Shown here: piece after piece, positions 35,526-45,331 of the stretch
Numbering within the stretch: position 1 is the first letter of the stretch
Layout: each line of letters begins with the position of its first letter
Source of the DNA: Rossellomorea aquimaris
Lineage (GTDB): Bacteria > Bacillota > Bacilli > Bacillales > Bacillaceae_B
Length of the DNA: 64,000 nucleotides
NCBI RefSeq assembly: GCF_008180865.1
Contig: NZ_VTEX01000007.1
Span: forward strand, 17,869 to 81,868
Reading direction: 5' to 3'
Position numbers and translations under genes: made by a program
Notes under the pieces: generated by a model
What the model was told of the DNA's origin: nothing
The model's database searches: none
The model's input: the letters and a program-made list of their open reading frames with translations, nothing else

Positions 35526-36614
35526 TCACCCACCATACCGCCTCACAAACCGTACATCAATCCAATTCTTAAACCGCCATGCCCAGCCGCTGACCAATGA
35601 AAACGATCCGTACGTTAAATAGCCTTGCTTATTCCCTATCGACATAATCGCAAGATAGCGTTTTTGAGGCTCAAAGGGAATGATTTTGTCATTCACCGCA
35701 GCTCCGTTCAGGTTCTTCCACAGGACAGGTCCTTGGCGTACCGCTGTCACCCCATTTTTCGGAGTATCCGGAAAGTCTTTTAATGTGGCGCAGTCGCCCG
35801 TTCCAAATATGTTCGGGTATTCGACGGATTGAAGAAAGCTGTTCACCATTAGAAAGCCTTTTTCATCTGTGGGTAAAATGCTGCTCCCAAACAGTGGCGG
35901 CGCTTTTGGCCCTCCAAAGAAGATGACTTCATCGTAGTCGATACTTGTTCCGCCATCTGTAAACACGTGAGTTTCATCTACTTTTTTGACACGGCCCTGA
36001 TATAGCTCAACCCCTTTTGAAAGAGTAACCCCGGTTATTTTCCTTGAAGAATAGGGACCGGCTTTTTCTAAAATGGGGGAGGAATGAACAACCGTTACCA
36101 AATGATCCTTAAAGCCGTTGTCTATCTTCCATGCCTTCAATGACAATGCCATTTCAATACTTGCCGCCCCGCCCCCGATAAAGACGGTTTTCCTGCTGTT
36201 ATGCAACTTTTCTATTTGCTCAGGGAAACGATAGTTTGGTTTGATTGGTAGATTGTGTTCATGTAAGCCCTGGATTTCCAATGAGTCATTACGGGATCCA
36301 ATGTCAAAGGAAACAAAGTCGTAGGTGAAGATGTCCCCTTTGTCAGTCAGGAGATGCTGCTGATCAGGGTCGATCGATAGAACGGTCCTCTCGACGAATT
36401 CAAACCCAGCCTCTGCACACAACCTCTCTAAATCGATTCGCGTTTCCTCCAATGAGTAGATTCCTTCCGTGTAACCTGAGAACATTCCTGAATAATATTG
36501 ATAACGTGATGGGGAGATGAGGGCCCACTTCACATTATCATCCTGATTTTCTGTCCGTTTTTTTAAACAATGCAGGTGACTGTGTCCGCCACCGACTAAG
36601 ATGATTGTTTTCAT
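35526..36614 (-). CDS. NDH-2-like oxidoreductase of the SelD-associated family
   Basis: A 362-residue FAD/NAD(P)-dependent oxidoreductase. It starts TIILVGGGHSHLHCLKK, then SPSRYQYYSGMFSGY, a pattern I associate with the family whose members are often fused to the N-terminus of selenophosphate synthase SelD. The second dinucleotide site is TVFIGGGAASIEMA, and FGTGDCA closes the FAD site. It has no redox Cys pair. It is convergent to the MerA-like gene and in an apparent two-gene operon with the acetyltransferase 12 bases upstream. The electron acceptor is unknown. Confidence 0.8.
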   Translation of the reverse strand: MKTIILVGGGHSHLHCLKKRTENQDDNVKWALISPSRYQYYSGMFSGYTEGIYSLEETRIDLERLCAEAGFEFVERTVLSIDPDQQHLLTDKGDIFTYDFVSFDIGSRNDSLEIQGLHEHNLPIKPNYRFPEQIEKLHNSRKTVFIGGGAASIEMALSLKAWKIDNGFKDHLVTVVHSSPILEKAGPYSSRKITGVTLSKGVELYQGRVKKVDETHVFTDGGTSIDYDEVIFFGGPKAPPLFGSSILPTDEKGFLMVNSFLQSVEYPNIFGTGDCATLKDFPDTPKNGVTAVRQGPVLWKNLNGAAVNDKIIPFEPQKRYLAIMSIGNKQGYLTYGSFSLVSGWAWRFKNWIDVRFVRRYGG

Positions 36615-36626
36615 TATGAATCTCCT

Positions 36627-37178
36627 TTATAGAGGACGTTGTTCTTCCCATTCCTCTCGAATCATGCCCATACGGATGGAGTCGTAGTAGACACCATTGT
36701 AATAACGGCATTTGCGCATTCTTCCCTCGAGCTTCATCCCGATTTTTTCTGCTGCCTTCATCATCCGTTCATTTCCTGACCATGTGGTGATCCCAACACG
36801 GCCAACTCTCTTCGATTGAAAAAGGTGATCCACCCAGAGGGATAACGCATCTGTTCCGTAGCCGCCGTTCCAATAGGATGGGTCATAAATGACGATGCCC
36901 GCTTCTAGCCATCTGGTAGGTTCGTATTCCCAGTAATATCCGATGGTTCCAATGATGGTTCCGTCAACTTCAATGATCCGCTGGAATTCATCGCTTCGAC
37001 TTTTATTTTTTATGGATGATTCTATGTACTCTTCACGTGTTAAGTGTTTATGTTCAAAATAAGGGGCGTCCCATTTTTTCCATTCTGGAGAAGGATCACT
37101 GTAAATATAGTCCCATAGAGTAGGGAGATCTCTTTCTTCTATTTTTCTAAGTGTTACACGCTGACCGGTTATTTTCAA
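36627..37178 (-). CDS. GNAT N-acetyltransferase, RimJ/RimL type
   Basis: A 183-residue acetyltransferase. It starts ITGQRVTLRKIEERDLPTLW, and the acetyl-CoA-binding loop region is WNGGYGTDALSLWVDHLF. The C-terminal KIGMKLEGRMRKCRYYNGVYYDSI matches the RimJ/L-like subgroup. The substrate is unknown. The TTG start at 37178 follows AGGAG. It is transcribed ahead of the SelD-type oxidoreductase with a 12-base gap. Confidence 0.85.
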   Translation of the reverse strand: MKITGQRVTLRKIEERDLPTLWDYIYSDPSPEWKKWDAPYFEHKHLTREEYIESSIKNKSRSDEFQRIIEVDGTIIGTIGYYWEYEPTRWLEAGIVIYDPSYWNGGYGTDALSLWVDHLFQSKRVGRVGITTWSGNERMMKAAEKIGMKLEGRMRKCRYYNGVYYDSIRMGMIREEWEEQRPL

Positions 37179-37361
37179 TTCTTGAGCACTCCTTTAATAT
37201 GTTAATATTTCCATTATACAGAAAATAGGACTCTCATGAAGAAAGCTCGTTTAATCGAATAAAAAGAAAGGAAGCGGAAGAGGCACTTCAAGCATATCCC
37301 GATAAACTGTTCATCCCTCAGGGAAAGGGACAAGAAGTATAATAAGCCCTTCAATAAGAAA

Positions 37362-37400
37362 ACAGAGGTCCGTCCCTCGAATAGGGACGGACCTCCGTAT
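37362..37400. terminator. bidirectional intrinsic terminator
   Basis: GAGGTCCGTCCCT..AGGGACGGACCTC perfect hairpin. It serves the dicarboxylate transporter gene on the minus strand. The arm sequence recurs elsewhere in the window. Confidence 0.85.
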
Positions 37401-37403
37401 ATA

Positions 37404-38591
37404 TCAGCTTGCTTTTATTTTAGAAAGGGGTACTTTTTTTTTCTGTGTAAGCTTGTCCACAATCGACGTAATCGCACCATCACCTGTTACGTTACACGCT
37501 GTACCGAAGCTGTCTTGTGCAAGGTACAGGGCAATCATAAGTGATGTCATTGTTGGTCCGAAGCCCAACATTGTTTCAAGTAATCCAAGGGCAGCCATGA
37601 CAGCTCCACCCGGAACACCAGGTGCTGCAATCATCGTGATTCCAAGCATCAGAATGAATGGGAACAGCTGAGTGAACTGTAACGCTTCTCCTTGAATGAA
37701 CATGACGGCCATGGCACAGCTGACAAGGGTAATCGTGCTGCCTGATAAATGGATCGTTGCCAGGAGAGGTACAGAGAAGTCAGCAATACGTTCCCTAGAA
37801 CCGATTTTCTTTGAGCGCTCAAGGGTTACGGGGATCGTAGACGCCGAAGATTGAGTTCCCAGTGCCGTAAAGTAAGCGGGCAGCATACTTTTCATCATTG
37901 AAAGCGGATTTTGTTTTCTTAAAGTTCCGGCAGTTGTATATTGTAAAATTAAAAAGACTACATGTAAAAGAATAATCATAACAAATACTTTAGCGAATAC
38001 AGACATGATGGCACTGACTTGTCCACCTTGAGTCATGTTCGCGAAAATTCCAAGAATATGAACCGGTAAGAGCGGAATGATGATTTTTTCAATCACAAGT
38101 TCAATGATGTTTCTGAATTCATTCATGCCCTTTTGAAGAGCGTCTCCCTTAATGGCAGCCATTCCCAGACCAATGGTGAAGGCGATGAGCAGGGCTGTCA
38201 TAACGCCCATAATAGGAGGCATCTCGACTGTGAAGAATCCTTTGAGAAGCGCTTCTTCGGGATTTTCAAATGATTGAGACGTTTGATTTGCCAACAAAGT
38301 TGGGTAAATAGACTTCGCAACCGTAAAGGCGAGTAAGCCGGCTAACACCGTGGAACCATATGCGAGAGCTGTGGTTAAACCGAGAAGCTTACCAGCTCCT
38401 TTACCCATGGATCCGATTCCTGGAGCAATAAATCCAATAATGATTAATGGAATGGCGAATCCTAGGAAATTACCGAATAATCCATTGAATGTAGCGAAGA
38501 TTTTTACGAACCACTCTGGTGCAAACGCTCCAATGACAATACCTAAAGCAATACCTAAGAGGATCTTAGGCAGTAAACCTAGCTTTCTCAT
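37404..38591 (-). CDS. dicarboxylate/amino acid:cation symporter (DAACS family)
   Basis: A 395-residue glutamate/dicarboxylate-type symporter with eight TM segments plus re-entrant loops. The HP1 serine-rich tip is GTQSSASTIPVTL, and the substrate/Na+ site is near APGVPGGAVMAALGLLE and DSFGTACNVTGDGA. The mixture resembles bacterial SstT/DctA/GltP relatives, and the preferred substrate cannot be assigned. ATG 38591 follows GAGGAGG; the 17-codon upstream extension covers the RBS. Confidence 0.87.
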   Translation of the reverse strand: MRKLGLLPKILLGIALGIVIGAFAPEWFVKIFATFNGLFGNFLGFAIPLIIIGFIAPGIGSMGKGAGKLLGLTTALAYGSTVLAGLLAFTVAKSIYPTLLANQTSQSFENPEEALLKGFFTVEMPPIMGVMTALLIAFTIGLGMAAIKGDALQKGMNEFRNIIELVIEKIIIPLLPVHILGIFANMTQGGQVSAIMSVFAKVFVMIILLHVVFLILQYTTAGTLRKQNPLSMMKSMLPAYFTALGTQSSASTIPVTLERSKKIGSRERIADFSVPLLATIHLSGSTITLVSCAMAVMFIQGEALQFTQLFPFILMLGITMIAAPGVPGGAVMAALGLLETMLGFGPTMTSLMIALYLAQDSFGTACNVTGDGAITSIVDKLTQKKKVPLSKIKAS

Positions 38592-38890
38592 CTTGGTGTC
38601 CTCCTCGAAAATACAAATGTTTTTAATAGAAAGATTGTACACCTTATTTGAGGATATTTTAATAGCTTTTCAAATAGGCGAAATCTTAAGTGTATTCAGA
38701 ATAATATTGTTGACTCCCTGTCGCAGGACTAGTTTTCCTTTGCATACATATATAATGGGCTTTATCTTAAATGTCTTTCGAATCAAGACAAATGTGGTAA
38801 TTTTTATTTTCCATAGGAATCATTCTTTCCCTTTCCGATGAAAGTGATAAAATAGAAACATCTATTGTGAATATTGGAGGTAACTCATAC

Positions 38891-39961
38891 ATGAAAACGA
38901 AGTTATGCTTACTGTACGGCGGTAAATCTGCTGAACATAATGTTTCCTTGCAAACAGCCAAGGCCGTGATCGGAGCCCTGGACTTAAATAAATATGAAAT
39001 TCACCCTATTTTCATCTCGACGGAAGGCGGGTGGATCAAAGGCCCACAACTGAATGCTCCCGTTGAGGATGTGAAAGCATTACAGTTTAAGGATGGGGAA
39101 GAAATTGCCCCTAATGCGTTAAGTACATCCATTTCTCCTTCTGGGTCTGTTGGCTACGACATGATCTTCCCGTTACTTCACGGACCGAATGGGGAAGACG
39201 GAACCGTTCAAGGAATGCTTGAACTGTTAAACCTTCCTTATGTAGGAAATGGCGTTCTTGCCTCATCTGCTGGTATGGATAAAGTCATCATGAAGAATTT
39301 GTTTGCTCAGGCAGGCATTCCGCAAGTCAATTACACATGGTTCATCCGCAGCACATGGAAAGGGAACCCTGAGTCTACTTACAAACAAGTGGAAGATGAG
39401 ATTGGCTATCCTTGTTTTGTAAAGCCTGCTAACTTAGGTTCATCAGTAGGGATCAGCAAATGTACGTCCCGCGAAGAATTGCAGGCTGCCTTCAAGGAAG
39501 CGTTCCAGTTCGACCGTAAAATCATCATTGAAGAAGGCGTGAAAGCGCGAGAAATTGAGCTTGGTGTATTAGGGAATGACCAGCCGGAGTGCTCAGTTGC
39601 GGGTGAAATCGTACCTAAAAAAGACTTCTATGATTACAAAGCGAAATATGAAGACGGAGATACGGCCCTCATCATTCCTGCAGAAGTAGAAGGAAGCATT
39701 TACAATGAAATGAAGAATATCGCGATTCAATCGTATAAAGCCCTTGATTGTTCAGGACTTGTGCGTGCGGACTTCTTCTTAACAGAAGATGGCCAGATTT
39801 ATATGAATGAAGTCAACACGATGCCCGGCTTCACGCCATTCAGTATGTTCCCGCTTCTATGGAAGCACACTGGTGTAGACTATCCTACCCTGATTGGGAA
39901 ATTAGTGGAACTTGGCTTAGAACGTTATCAAGACAAACAAACGATTAAACATACGATGTAA
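38891..39961 (+). CDS. ddl: D-alanine-D-alanine ligase
   Basis: A 356-residue ATP-grasp ligase making the D-Ala-D-Ala dipeptide for peptidoglycan. Seen: [13 protein letters not shown] at the N-terminus, [16 protein letters not shown], the ATP-grasp [13 protein letters not shown], and the metal/product loop [17 protein letters not shown] precedes the ATG at 38891; an 8-codon longer frame overlaps it. It is followed by murF, as in other bacilli, starting a syntenic block with B. subtilis. Confidence 0.95.
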   Translation: MKTKLCLLYGGKSAEHNVSLQTAKAVIGALDLNKYEIHPIFISTEGGWIKGPQLNAPVEDVKALQFKDGEEIAPNALSTSISPSGSVGYDMIFPLLHGPNGEDGTVQGMLELLNLPYVGNGVLASSAGMDKVIMKNLFAQAGIPQVNYTWFIRSTWKGNPESTYKQVEDEIGYPCFVKPANLGSSVGISKCTSREELQAAFKEAFQFDRKIIIEEGVKAREIELGVLGNDQPECSVAGEIVPKKDFYDYKAKYEDGDTALIIPAEVEGSIYNEMKNIAIQSYKALDCSGLVRADFFLTEDGQIYMNEVNTMPGFTPFSMFPLLWKHTGVDYPTLIGKLVELGLERYQDKQTIKHTM

Positions 39962-40050
39962 CACGCAATACTTGGGACTGACCGGAAGATTCACCGTCTA
40001 AAGGCAGTCCCTGCTCTGTTTTTATTAAAAAGAGTAAAAGGAGAAAGCGA

Positions 40051-41427
40051 ATGTTTGAGAAAAAGATAAAAGATATATGCAACATGCTTGATGTGAAAAA
40101 CGATCTTTCCAAGTTTGAGTCGGTGGTGGTGAAAGGCGTTTCCATCGATACGAGAAAGATTGAGGATGCTAATCTGTTTGTTCCTTTTAAAGGGGAAAAC
40201 GTGGACGGTCATCAATTCGTCCGAAATGCCATCGAAAATGGTGCGTCTGCCGCTCTGTGGGATGTCAATGTTCCAAATCCACCTGAAGATATTCCCGTAA
40301 TAGTAGTGGAAGATCCCCTTCTTGCCCTTCAGTCATTGGCCAATCAATATCGCCATGAGCTGGATTTAAAGGTAGTCGGAATTACAGGCAGTAATGGAAA
40401 AACAACAACGAAAGATATTGTGGCAAACCTTTTGTCAGTGAAGTATCGAGTTCATAAAACACAAGGGAACTATAACAACCACATCGGTCTTCCTCTAACG
40501 ATCCTTTCTTTGCCCCGGGATTCTGAAGTGGCTGTACTTGAAATGGGAATGAGTGGGTTCGGAGAGATTGAACTTCTATCAGAGATTTCTCAGCCCGACG
40601 CTGCCATCATTACCAACATTGGAGAATCACATCTTCAGGATCTGGGATCACGGGAAGGAATCGCCAAAGCCAAATTGGAGATTGTGAAGGGCTTGAAGTC
40701 TGATGGGTTATTTGCATACTACGGAGATGAACCGCTGTTACAGGATGGTGTTCAGGAACTCAACCTGAAGCATGTGGAGACTTTCGGAAGAAGCGAATCC
40801 AACACTATTTATCCAACAAAAATCAATATGGATAATAAAGGGAGTCATTTTGAGACTTCTCTCACTAAAGGAGAAAAATTCTTTCTTCCTGTATTAGGCC
40901 AGCATAATATCCACAACGCTCTAGCCGGGATTCTCATCGCCCGTAAATTTGGTCTTAGTGTCGATGACATGAAAGAAGGTTTACAGTCATTAAAGTTGAC
41001 CCAGATGAGAATGGAAATGGTGGAAGGAAAGAAAGGCGAAAGTATCATTAACGACGCCTATAATGCCAGCCCTACTTCCATGAAAGCCGCGATTCAGCTT
41101 GTGTCAGAACTTGAGGGGTTTCATACAAAAATCCTGGTGCTTGGTGATATGCTGGAGCTTGGCGACCAGGAAGAAGAATTTCATAAGGAAATTGGACAAT
41201 TGATCAATCCGGAAAAAATTCAGCATGTGTTTACCTTTGGTCCTTTAGGTGACTTTATAGGTAAGGGTGCACTTGAGAATTTCCCTCCTGATCGTGTTCA
41301 TTCTTTTACAGATAAAGAAAGCCTGACAAAAGAGCTGTCCTCCTTCATTACAGGGGAAGAGCTGGTTTTATTCAAGGCATCCAGGGGAATGAAGCTTGAA
41401 GAAGTCATCGATGGATTAAAGGCATAA
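40051..41427 (+). CDS. murF: UDP-MurNAc-tripeptide-D-Ala-D-Ala ligase
   Basis: A 458-residue Mur ligase that adds D-Ala-D-Ala to the UDP-MurNAc tripeptide in the cytoplasm, directly using the product of the upstream ddl. The P-loop is GITGSNGKTTTKD, then QGNYNNHIGLPLT and INDAYNASPTSM. AAAAGGAG precedes the ATG. A weak hairpin (GGGACTG..CAGTCCC) lies between ddl and murF, so partial termination between them is possible. Confidence 0.95.
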   Translation: MFEKKIKDICNMLDVKNDLSKFESVVVKGVSIDTRKIEDANLFVPFKGENVDGHQFVRNAIENGASAALWDVNVPNPPEDIPVIVVEDPLLALQSLANQYRHELDLKVVGITGSNGKTTTKDIVANLLSVKYRVHKTQGNYNNHIGLPLTILSLPRDSEVAVLEMGMSGFGEIELLSEISQPDAAIITNIGESHLQDLGSREGIAKAKLEIVKGLKSDGLFAYYGDEPLLQDGVQELNLKHVETFGRSESNTIYPTKINMDNKGSHFETSLTKGEKFFLPVLGQHNIHNALAGILIARKFGLSVDDMKEGLQSLKLTQMRMEMVEGKKGESIINDAYNASPTSMKAAIQLVSELEGFHTKILVLGDMLELGDQEEEFHKEIGQLINPEKIQHVFTFGPLGDFIGKGALENFPPDRVHSFTDKESLTKELSSFITGEELVLFKASRGMKLEEVIDGLKA

Positions 41428-41536
41428 ATTTCTACTGACGTCCAAGTTTAAACCTTAATGGAAATGAACAAAATGAGCTTGTAGATGATGGGAGATTGGC
41501 TCTCTCCCTACCTTTTGAAAAGTAAGAGGGGATAAC

Positions 41537-42226
41537 ATGATAGGTTGTTTACTAATCCATGGATTCACCGGGAGCCCTTTTGAAGTAGAGCCTTTGGCAG
41601 ATTTCCTTCAAGAGAAAACCGACTGGGAAATCGTTGTGCCCACTCTTCCTGGTCATGGTGAAACCCTTGAACTGAAAGGGGTCAAACATATTGAATGGAT
41701 CGAGCATGCTGAGGAAGAACTTCAGGCTCTTATAGAGAAATGCGATGAGGTTTACGTAATCGGCTTCTCCATGGGCGGGTTGATCGCTTCTTATCTTTCA
41801 GTGAAATATGAAGTCAATAAGCTCGTGCTTTTAAGCGCGGCAGCTTATTATGTAAATGTGAAGCAACTACTGAAAGATATTGGAAATATGATTAAAGAAG
41901 GAATTCAAGGAAATCTGATTAAAAACGAGCTGTACAACAGGTACAAATGGAAGGTGACAAAAACCCCAGTTCTGTCCACGTACGAATTTAGAAAAGTCGT
42001 TCGTATTGCTCGTCCACTCCTGAAGAAGGTTAATGTTCCAACCTTTATTGCCCAAGGAGAGATTGATGGAATAGTCCCCCCTAAAGCTGCAAAATATATA
42101 TACGAGACTATTTCTTCCCAAGAAAAAAACCTTTTTTATTCCCCTAAAGCAAAACATTTGATCTGTCATAGTGAAGATAAGCACGAACTTTTTGAAGAGA
42201 TCTACCAATTCCTTCTAAATGAATAG
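41537..42226 (+). CDS. alpha/beta-hydrolase, Est30-type carboxylesterase
   Basis: A 229-residue serine hydrolase. It starts GCLLIHGFTGSPFEV (oxyanion hole region). The nucleophile elbow is GFSMGG, the acid is Asp in QGEIDGIVP, and the His is in SPKAKHLICHSE. Size and sequence resemble the thermostable carboxylesterase Est30 of Geobacillus and B. subtilis YvaK. The natural ester is unknown. It sits between murF and cshA with its own AGAGGGG site. Confidence 0.87.
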   Translation: MIGCLLIHGFTGSPFEVEPLADFLQEKTDWEIVVPTLPGHGETLELKGVKHIEWIEHAEEELQALIEKCDEVYVIGFSMGGLIASYLSVKYEVNKLVLLSAAAYYVNVKQLLKDIGNMIKEGIQGNLIKNELYNRYKWKVTKTPVLSTYEFRKVVRIARPLLKKVNVPTFIAQGEIDGIVPPKAAKYIYETISSQEKNLFYSPKAKHLICHSEDKHELFEEIYQFLLNE

Positions 42227-42312
42227 ATTGACTATTTGACATTAGATTGAAATTCATTTCTAGAAGTGGTAACATAGCTACAACATAGTTCTTAATTTGT
42301 TGGACGTGCTAG

Positions 42313-42345
42313 CTCTTCTATTTTGAAGAGTGTATTTTTTTGTAC
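42313..42345 (+). terminator. terminator/attenuator in the cshA leader
   Basis: GCTCTTCTATTTTGAAGAGTG forms a CTCTTC/GAAGAG hairpin followed by a TATTTTTTT tract, about 145 bases before the cshA start. It may end the esterase transcript or act in a cshA leader. Confidence 0.55.
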
Positions 42346-42487
42346 CAAACATAAAACTAAACATCTCATATAGACGGTTTTAGATTAGATACCGAAGTCT
42401 TTCGGTGGGTAAGATTTCGTTCCGACCTAAAAATATAATCAGATATTGATTAGTTATAAAAGATGTAAATTAAAGGAGAATGTAACA

Positions 42488-44014
42488 TTGACTAAGTTTG
42501 CAGATTTAAACTTAAGCGCATCTACGTTGAAATCAATTAAACGTATGGGCTTTGAAGAAGCGACACCAATTCAGGCGAGTACGATTCCAGTCGGTTTAGA
42601 AGGTAAGGATATTATCGGTCAGGCACAAACTGGAACAGGTAAAACAACAGCATTTGGAATCCCGATGATCGAGAAGATCGATGTGAAAAATCCAAACGTT
42701 CAAGCTCTTATCATTGCACCAACTCGTGAACTTGCCATCCAAGTTTCTGAAGAGTTATATCGTATCGGAGCTGACAAGCGTGCGCGCGTGTTATCTGTCT
42801 ACGGAGGACAGGACATCCAGCGTCAAATCCGCGCGATGAAAAAGAACCCTCATATCATCGTTGGTACACCTGGTCGTCTTCTTGACCATATCAAACGTAA
42901 AACACTCAACCTTGAAAACGTTGAAACATTAGTACTTGACGAAGCAGACGAAATGCTGAATATGGGCTTCATCGAAGACATCGAAAGCATTCTTGAGACT
43001 GTTCCAAGCACAAGACAAACACTTCTATTCTCTGCGACAATGCCGGATCCGATCCGTCGCATTGCAAATCGCTTTATGACAGAGCCGGAAGTAATCAAAG
43101 TAAAATCAAAAGAAGTAACGGTTTCGAACATCGAACAATACTTCACTAAAGTAAGCGAAAAAGAAAAATTCGATACTCTTTCCCGTTTAATCGACGTTCA
43201 ATCACCGGAACTTGCGATTGTTTTCGGTCGTACAAAGCGTAGAGTAGACGAATTAGCGCGTGCTCTTAGCATTCGCGGCTACCTGGCTGAAGGAATTCAC
43301 GGAGATCTTTCTCAAGCTCGTCGTATGACGGTCCTTAAGAAGTTCAAAGAAGGACGCATCGATATCCTGATCGCAACAGACGTTGCTGCCCGTGGATTAG
43401 ATATTTCCGGCGTAACGCATGTTTACAACTTTGATATTCCTCAAGATCCTGAAAGCTACGTTCACCGTATCGGACGTACAGGTCGTGCAGGTAAGAAGGG
43501 TATGTCCATCACTTTTGTAACGCCAAGAGAAATGGGTTACCTGAAGATCGTTGAACAAACAACGAAGAAGAAAATGACGGCTCTTAAGCCACCTAGCTTA
43601 AACGAAGCCCTTGAAGGTCAACAACGCTTAGCTCTTGAAAAATTAGCTGAAGCGGCGAAAGAAAGTGATCTTAAAGATTACTATCCATTAGCAGAAGAAT
43701 TCCTTGGTGGCCACGATTCTGTTCAAGCAGTTGCAGCAGCAATCCGTGTCTTGACGAAAGAGCCGGATACAACTCCAGTTGAAATCACTGAAGAGCGTCC
43801 ATTACCATCAAGAGGTGGTGGAAATCGTGGCGGCGGAAATCGCGGCGGTGGATACAAAGGTGGAGCACGCAGTGGTAAAGGCGGAAGCCGTGGTGGATCT
43901 TCACGCAGCGGCGGTGGAAATCGCGGAGGCGGAAGCCGTGGCGGAGATCGCAACCGTACTGGCGGCGGCAGACCACAATCTTCAACCAAACGTAAATCTT
44001 ATAACAATTCTTGA
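42488..44014 (+). CDS. cshA: DEAD-box RNA helicase CshA
   Basis: A 508-residue ATP-dependent RNA helicase of the RNA degradosome and cold-shock response. All motifs are visible: Q (FEEATPIQ), I (AQTGTGKT), Ia (PTRELAIQ), Ib (TPGRLLDH), II (DEAD), III (SAT), IV-V ([20 protein letters not shown]) and VI ([10 protein letters not shown]). A Gly/Arg-rich RGG-like tail (about 450-500) ends the protein. The TTG start follows AAAGGAGAATG. The long, structured leader (42227-42487) suggests post-transcriptional control. Confidence 0.95.
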   Translation: MTKFADLNLSASTLKSIKRMGFEEATPIQASTIPVGLEGKDIIGQAQTGTGKTTAFGIPMIEKIDVKNPNVQALIIAPTRELAIQVSEELYRIGADKRARVLSVYGGQDIQRQIRAMKKNPHIIVGTPGRLLDHIKRKTLNLENVETLVLDEADEMLNMGFIEDIESILETVPSTRQTLLFSATMPDPIRRIANRFMTEPEVIKVKSKEVTVSNIEQYFTKVSEKEKFDTLSRLIDVQSPELAIVFGRTKRRVDELARALSIRGYLAEGIHGDLSQARRMTVLKKFKEGRIDILIATDVAARGLDISGVTHVYNFDIPQDPESYVHRIGRTGRAGKKGMSITFVTPREMGYLKIVEQTTKKKMTALKPPSLNEALEGQQRLALEKLAEAAKESDLKDYYPLAEEFLGGHDSVQAVAAAIRVLTKEPDTTPVEITEERPLPSRGGGNRGGGNRGGGYKGGARSGKGGSRGGSSRSGGGNRGGGSRGGDRNRTGGGRPQSSTKRKSYNNS

Positions 44015-44025
44015 TCAATAGATTT

Positions 44026-44064
44026 GAGGACACGATGACCTTTGGGTTGTCGTGTTTTTTTGTT
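44026..44064 (+). terminator. intrinsic terminator of cshA
   Basis: GACACGATGACC..GGTTGTCGTGTT followed by TTTTT. Confidence 0.8.
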
Positions 44065-44129
44065 ATGTTGGTTTGATTGCGTATAGGAATGGGGGGAGGA
44101 TCAATAACCGCTTCCAATTTTTACAAAAA

Positions 44130-44221
44130 TACGCAATTATCCTGAGAAGCGACGCAATAAATAAAAAAACGACGCAATTATTCAGATATCGACGCAATAA
44201 ACCCCCAAATCGACGCAATTA
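44130..44221. repeat. five copies of CGACGCAATWA spaced 20-21 bp
   Basis: ACGCAAT (44131) and GACGCAATAA/GACGCAATTA at 44151, 44171, 44191 and 44212 alternate their last bases (ATAA, ATTA). Spacers are AT-rich and unrelated. The period is 20, 20, 20 and 21 bp, close to two DNA turns. No ORF spans the array. It lies between cshA and the NERD gene. Confidence 0.85.
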
Positions 44222-44312
44222 GTGATATTCTGTGGATTTGTAAATTAAAAAGAAGGGTTTATTAAGCCTGTGGCGAACTAAAGTAGGCAAAACCTTAAAG
44301 GAGAGTGATCAA

Positions 44313-45284
44313 TTGATCTGTAAAGAACTCAAAATCCCAATCAATATTGATAAAAGCCAAGCATTATTATGGCGCCTGCCTCTCAATCATCAAAAGATTC
44401 CCATTGTAGCTCAGGATTTAAAGAAAAGAAAAGCAGGTTTAAACGGTGAATCAGCCGTCTACTACCACCTCAGTTTCTTAAATGACAAGAAATATAAAAT
44501 CTTTCATGATGTAAGGCTTCCTCTATTCTCAAACTATTTCCAAATCGATTTCCTCATCCTCACCCCATCCTATATTTTACTAATCGAAGTAAAGAATATT
44601 TCAGGAATAGTTACCATTGATCCATTCATAAGACAGCTTACCCGGACTTATAAAGGAATTACAGAAGGATTCTCTGACCCGATCTCTCAGGTTCAAAGAC
44701 AAAAATTATTACTGCAAAAATGGTTCAGTGTCCAAAAGCTGAAGCACCCTCCAATCAAACACCTCGTTGTATTCAGCAATCCATCAACCATCTTGAATTT
44801 CACCGAATCCCCACCAGCTGACTCACCTTATAGAAATATTATTCACTCTCAAAATATAATAGATAAGATCAAGGATTTAAATGAGACATACGTAAAAGAA
44901 GCCATGACTGATAAAGAATTGACTAAAATGAAGAAAACCATTTTAAAAAAACATGAAGAATCTGAGTTAGACTTTATGGAGGCACATTCTCTTACCCAAA
45001 GCGATATTGTGACTGGAGTCCGTTGTGAAAACTGCCATCACATACCAATGATTAGAGTAAGTGGAACATGGTCATGCATTAAATGTGACAGTTCATCTAA
45101 ATATGCTCATCTACAAGCGGTTAGGGATTATTTCTTACTACTAAGTGATCACATAACCAATCGCGAACTTAGGAGGTTTTTGCATCTGGACTCACGAAAC
45201 ACCGCTTATAAAATGTTGAAATCCCTTCAATTAAAAACAAAAGGAGGAACAAAGTCTGTCACCTATTCAAAACCCATGAGATAA
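44313..45284 (+). CDS. NERD-domain protein
   Basis: A 323-residue protein. The NERD (nuclease-related) domain is about 38-160, with GLNGESAVYYHL, the Asp in YFQIDFLIL and the Glu-x-Lys in LLIEVKNISG, the PD-(D/E)XK-like residues. A C-terminal zinc-ribbon-like part has CENCHHIP and CIKCDSS (about 245-270), followed by a helical tail. It may bind or cut nucleic acid. The TTG start follows AAAGGAG. This gene is not in the B. subtilis order and was probably inserted. Confidence 0.85.
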   Translation: MICKELKIPINIDKSQALLWRLPLNHQKIPIVAQDLKKRKAGLNGESAVYYHLSFLNDKKYKIFHDVRLPLFSNYFQIDFLILTPSYILLIEVKNISGIVTIDPFIRQLTRTYKGITEGFSDPISQVQRQKLLLQKWFSVQKLKHPPIKHLVVFSNPSTILNFTESPPADSPYRNIIHSQNIIDKIKDLNETYVKEAMTDKELTKMKKTILKKHEESELDFMEAHSLTQSDIVTGVRCENCHHIPMIRVSGTWSCIKCDSSSKYAHLQAVRDYFLLLSDHITNRELRRFLHLDSRNTAYKMLKSLQLKTKGGTKSVTYSKPMR

Positions 45285-45331
45285 ATCCCCTATTTCCGCA
45301 CATACTAACCCCAAAAAGGAGTCCACCCCAC

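Noticed and set aside
43723..43989. Antisense Pro/Arg-rich ORF opposite the cshA tail
   Set aside because: It is the complement of the Gly/Arg codon repeats of the RGG tail and has no start signals.
44130..44221. CRISPR array
   Set aside because: Repeats are only about 11 bp with 9-10 bp spacers, far below CRISPR dimensions, and no cas genes are present.
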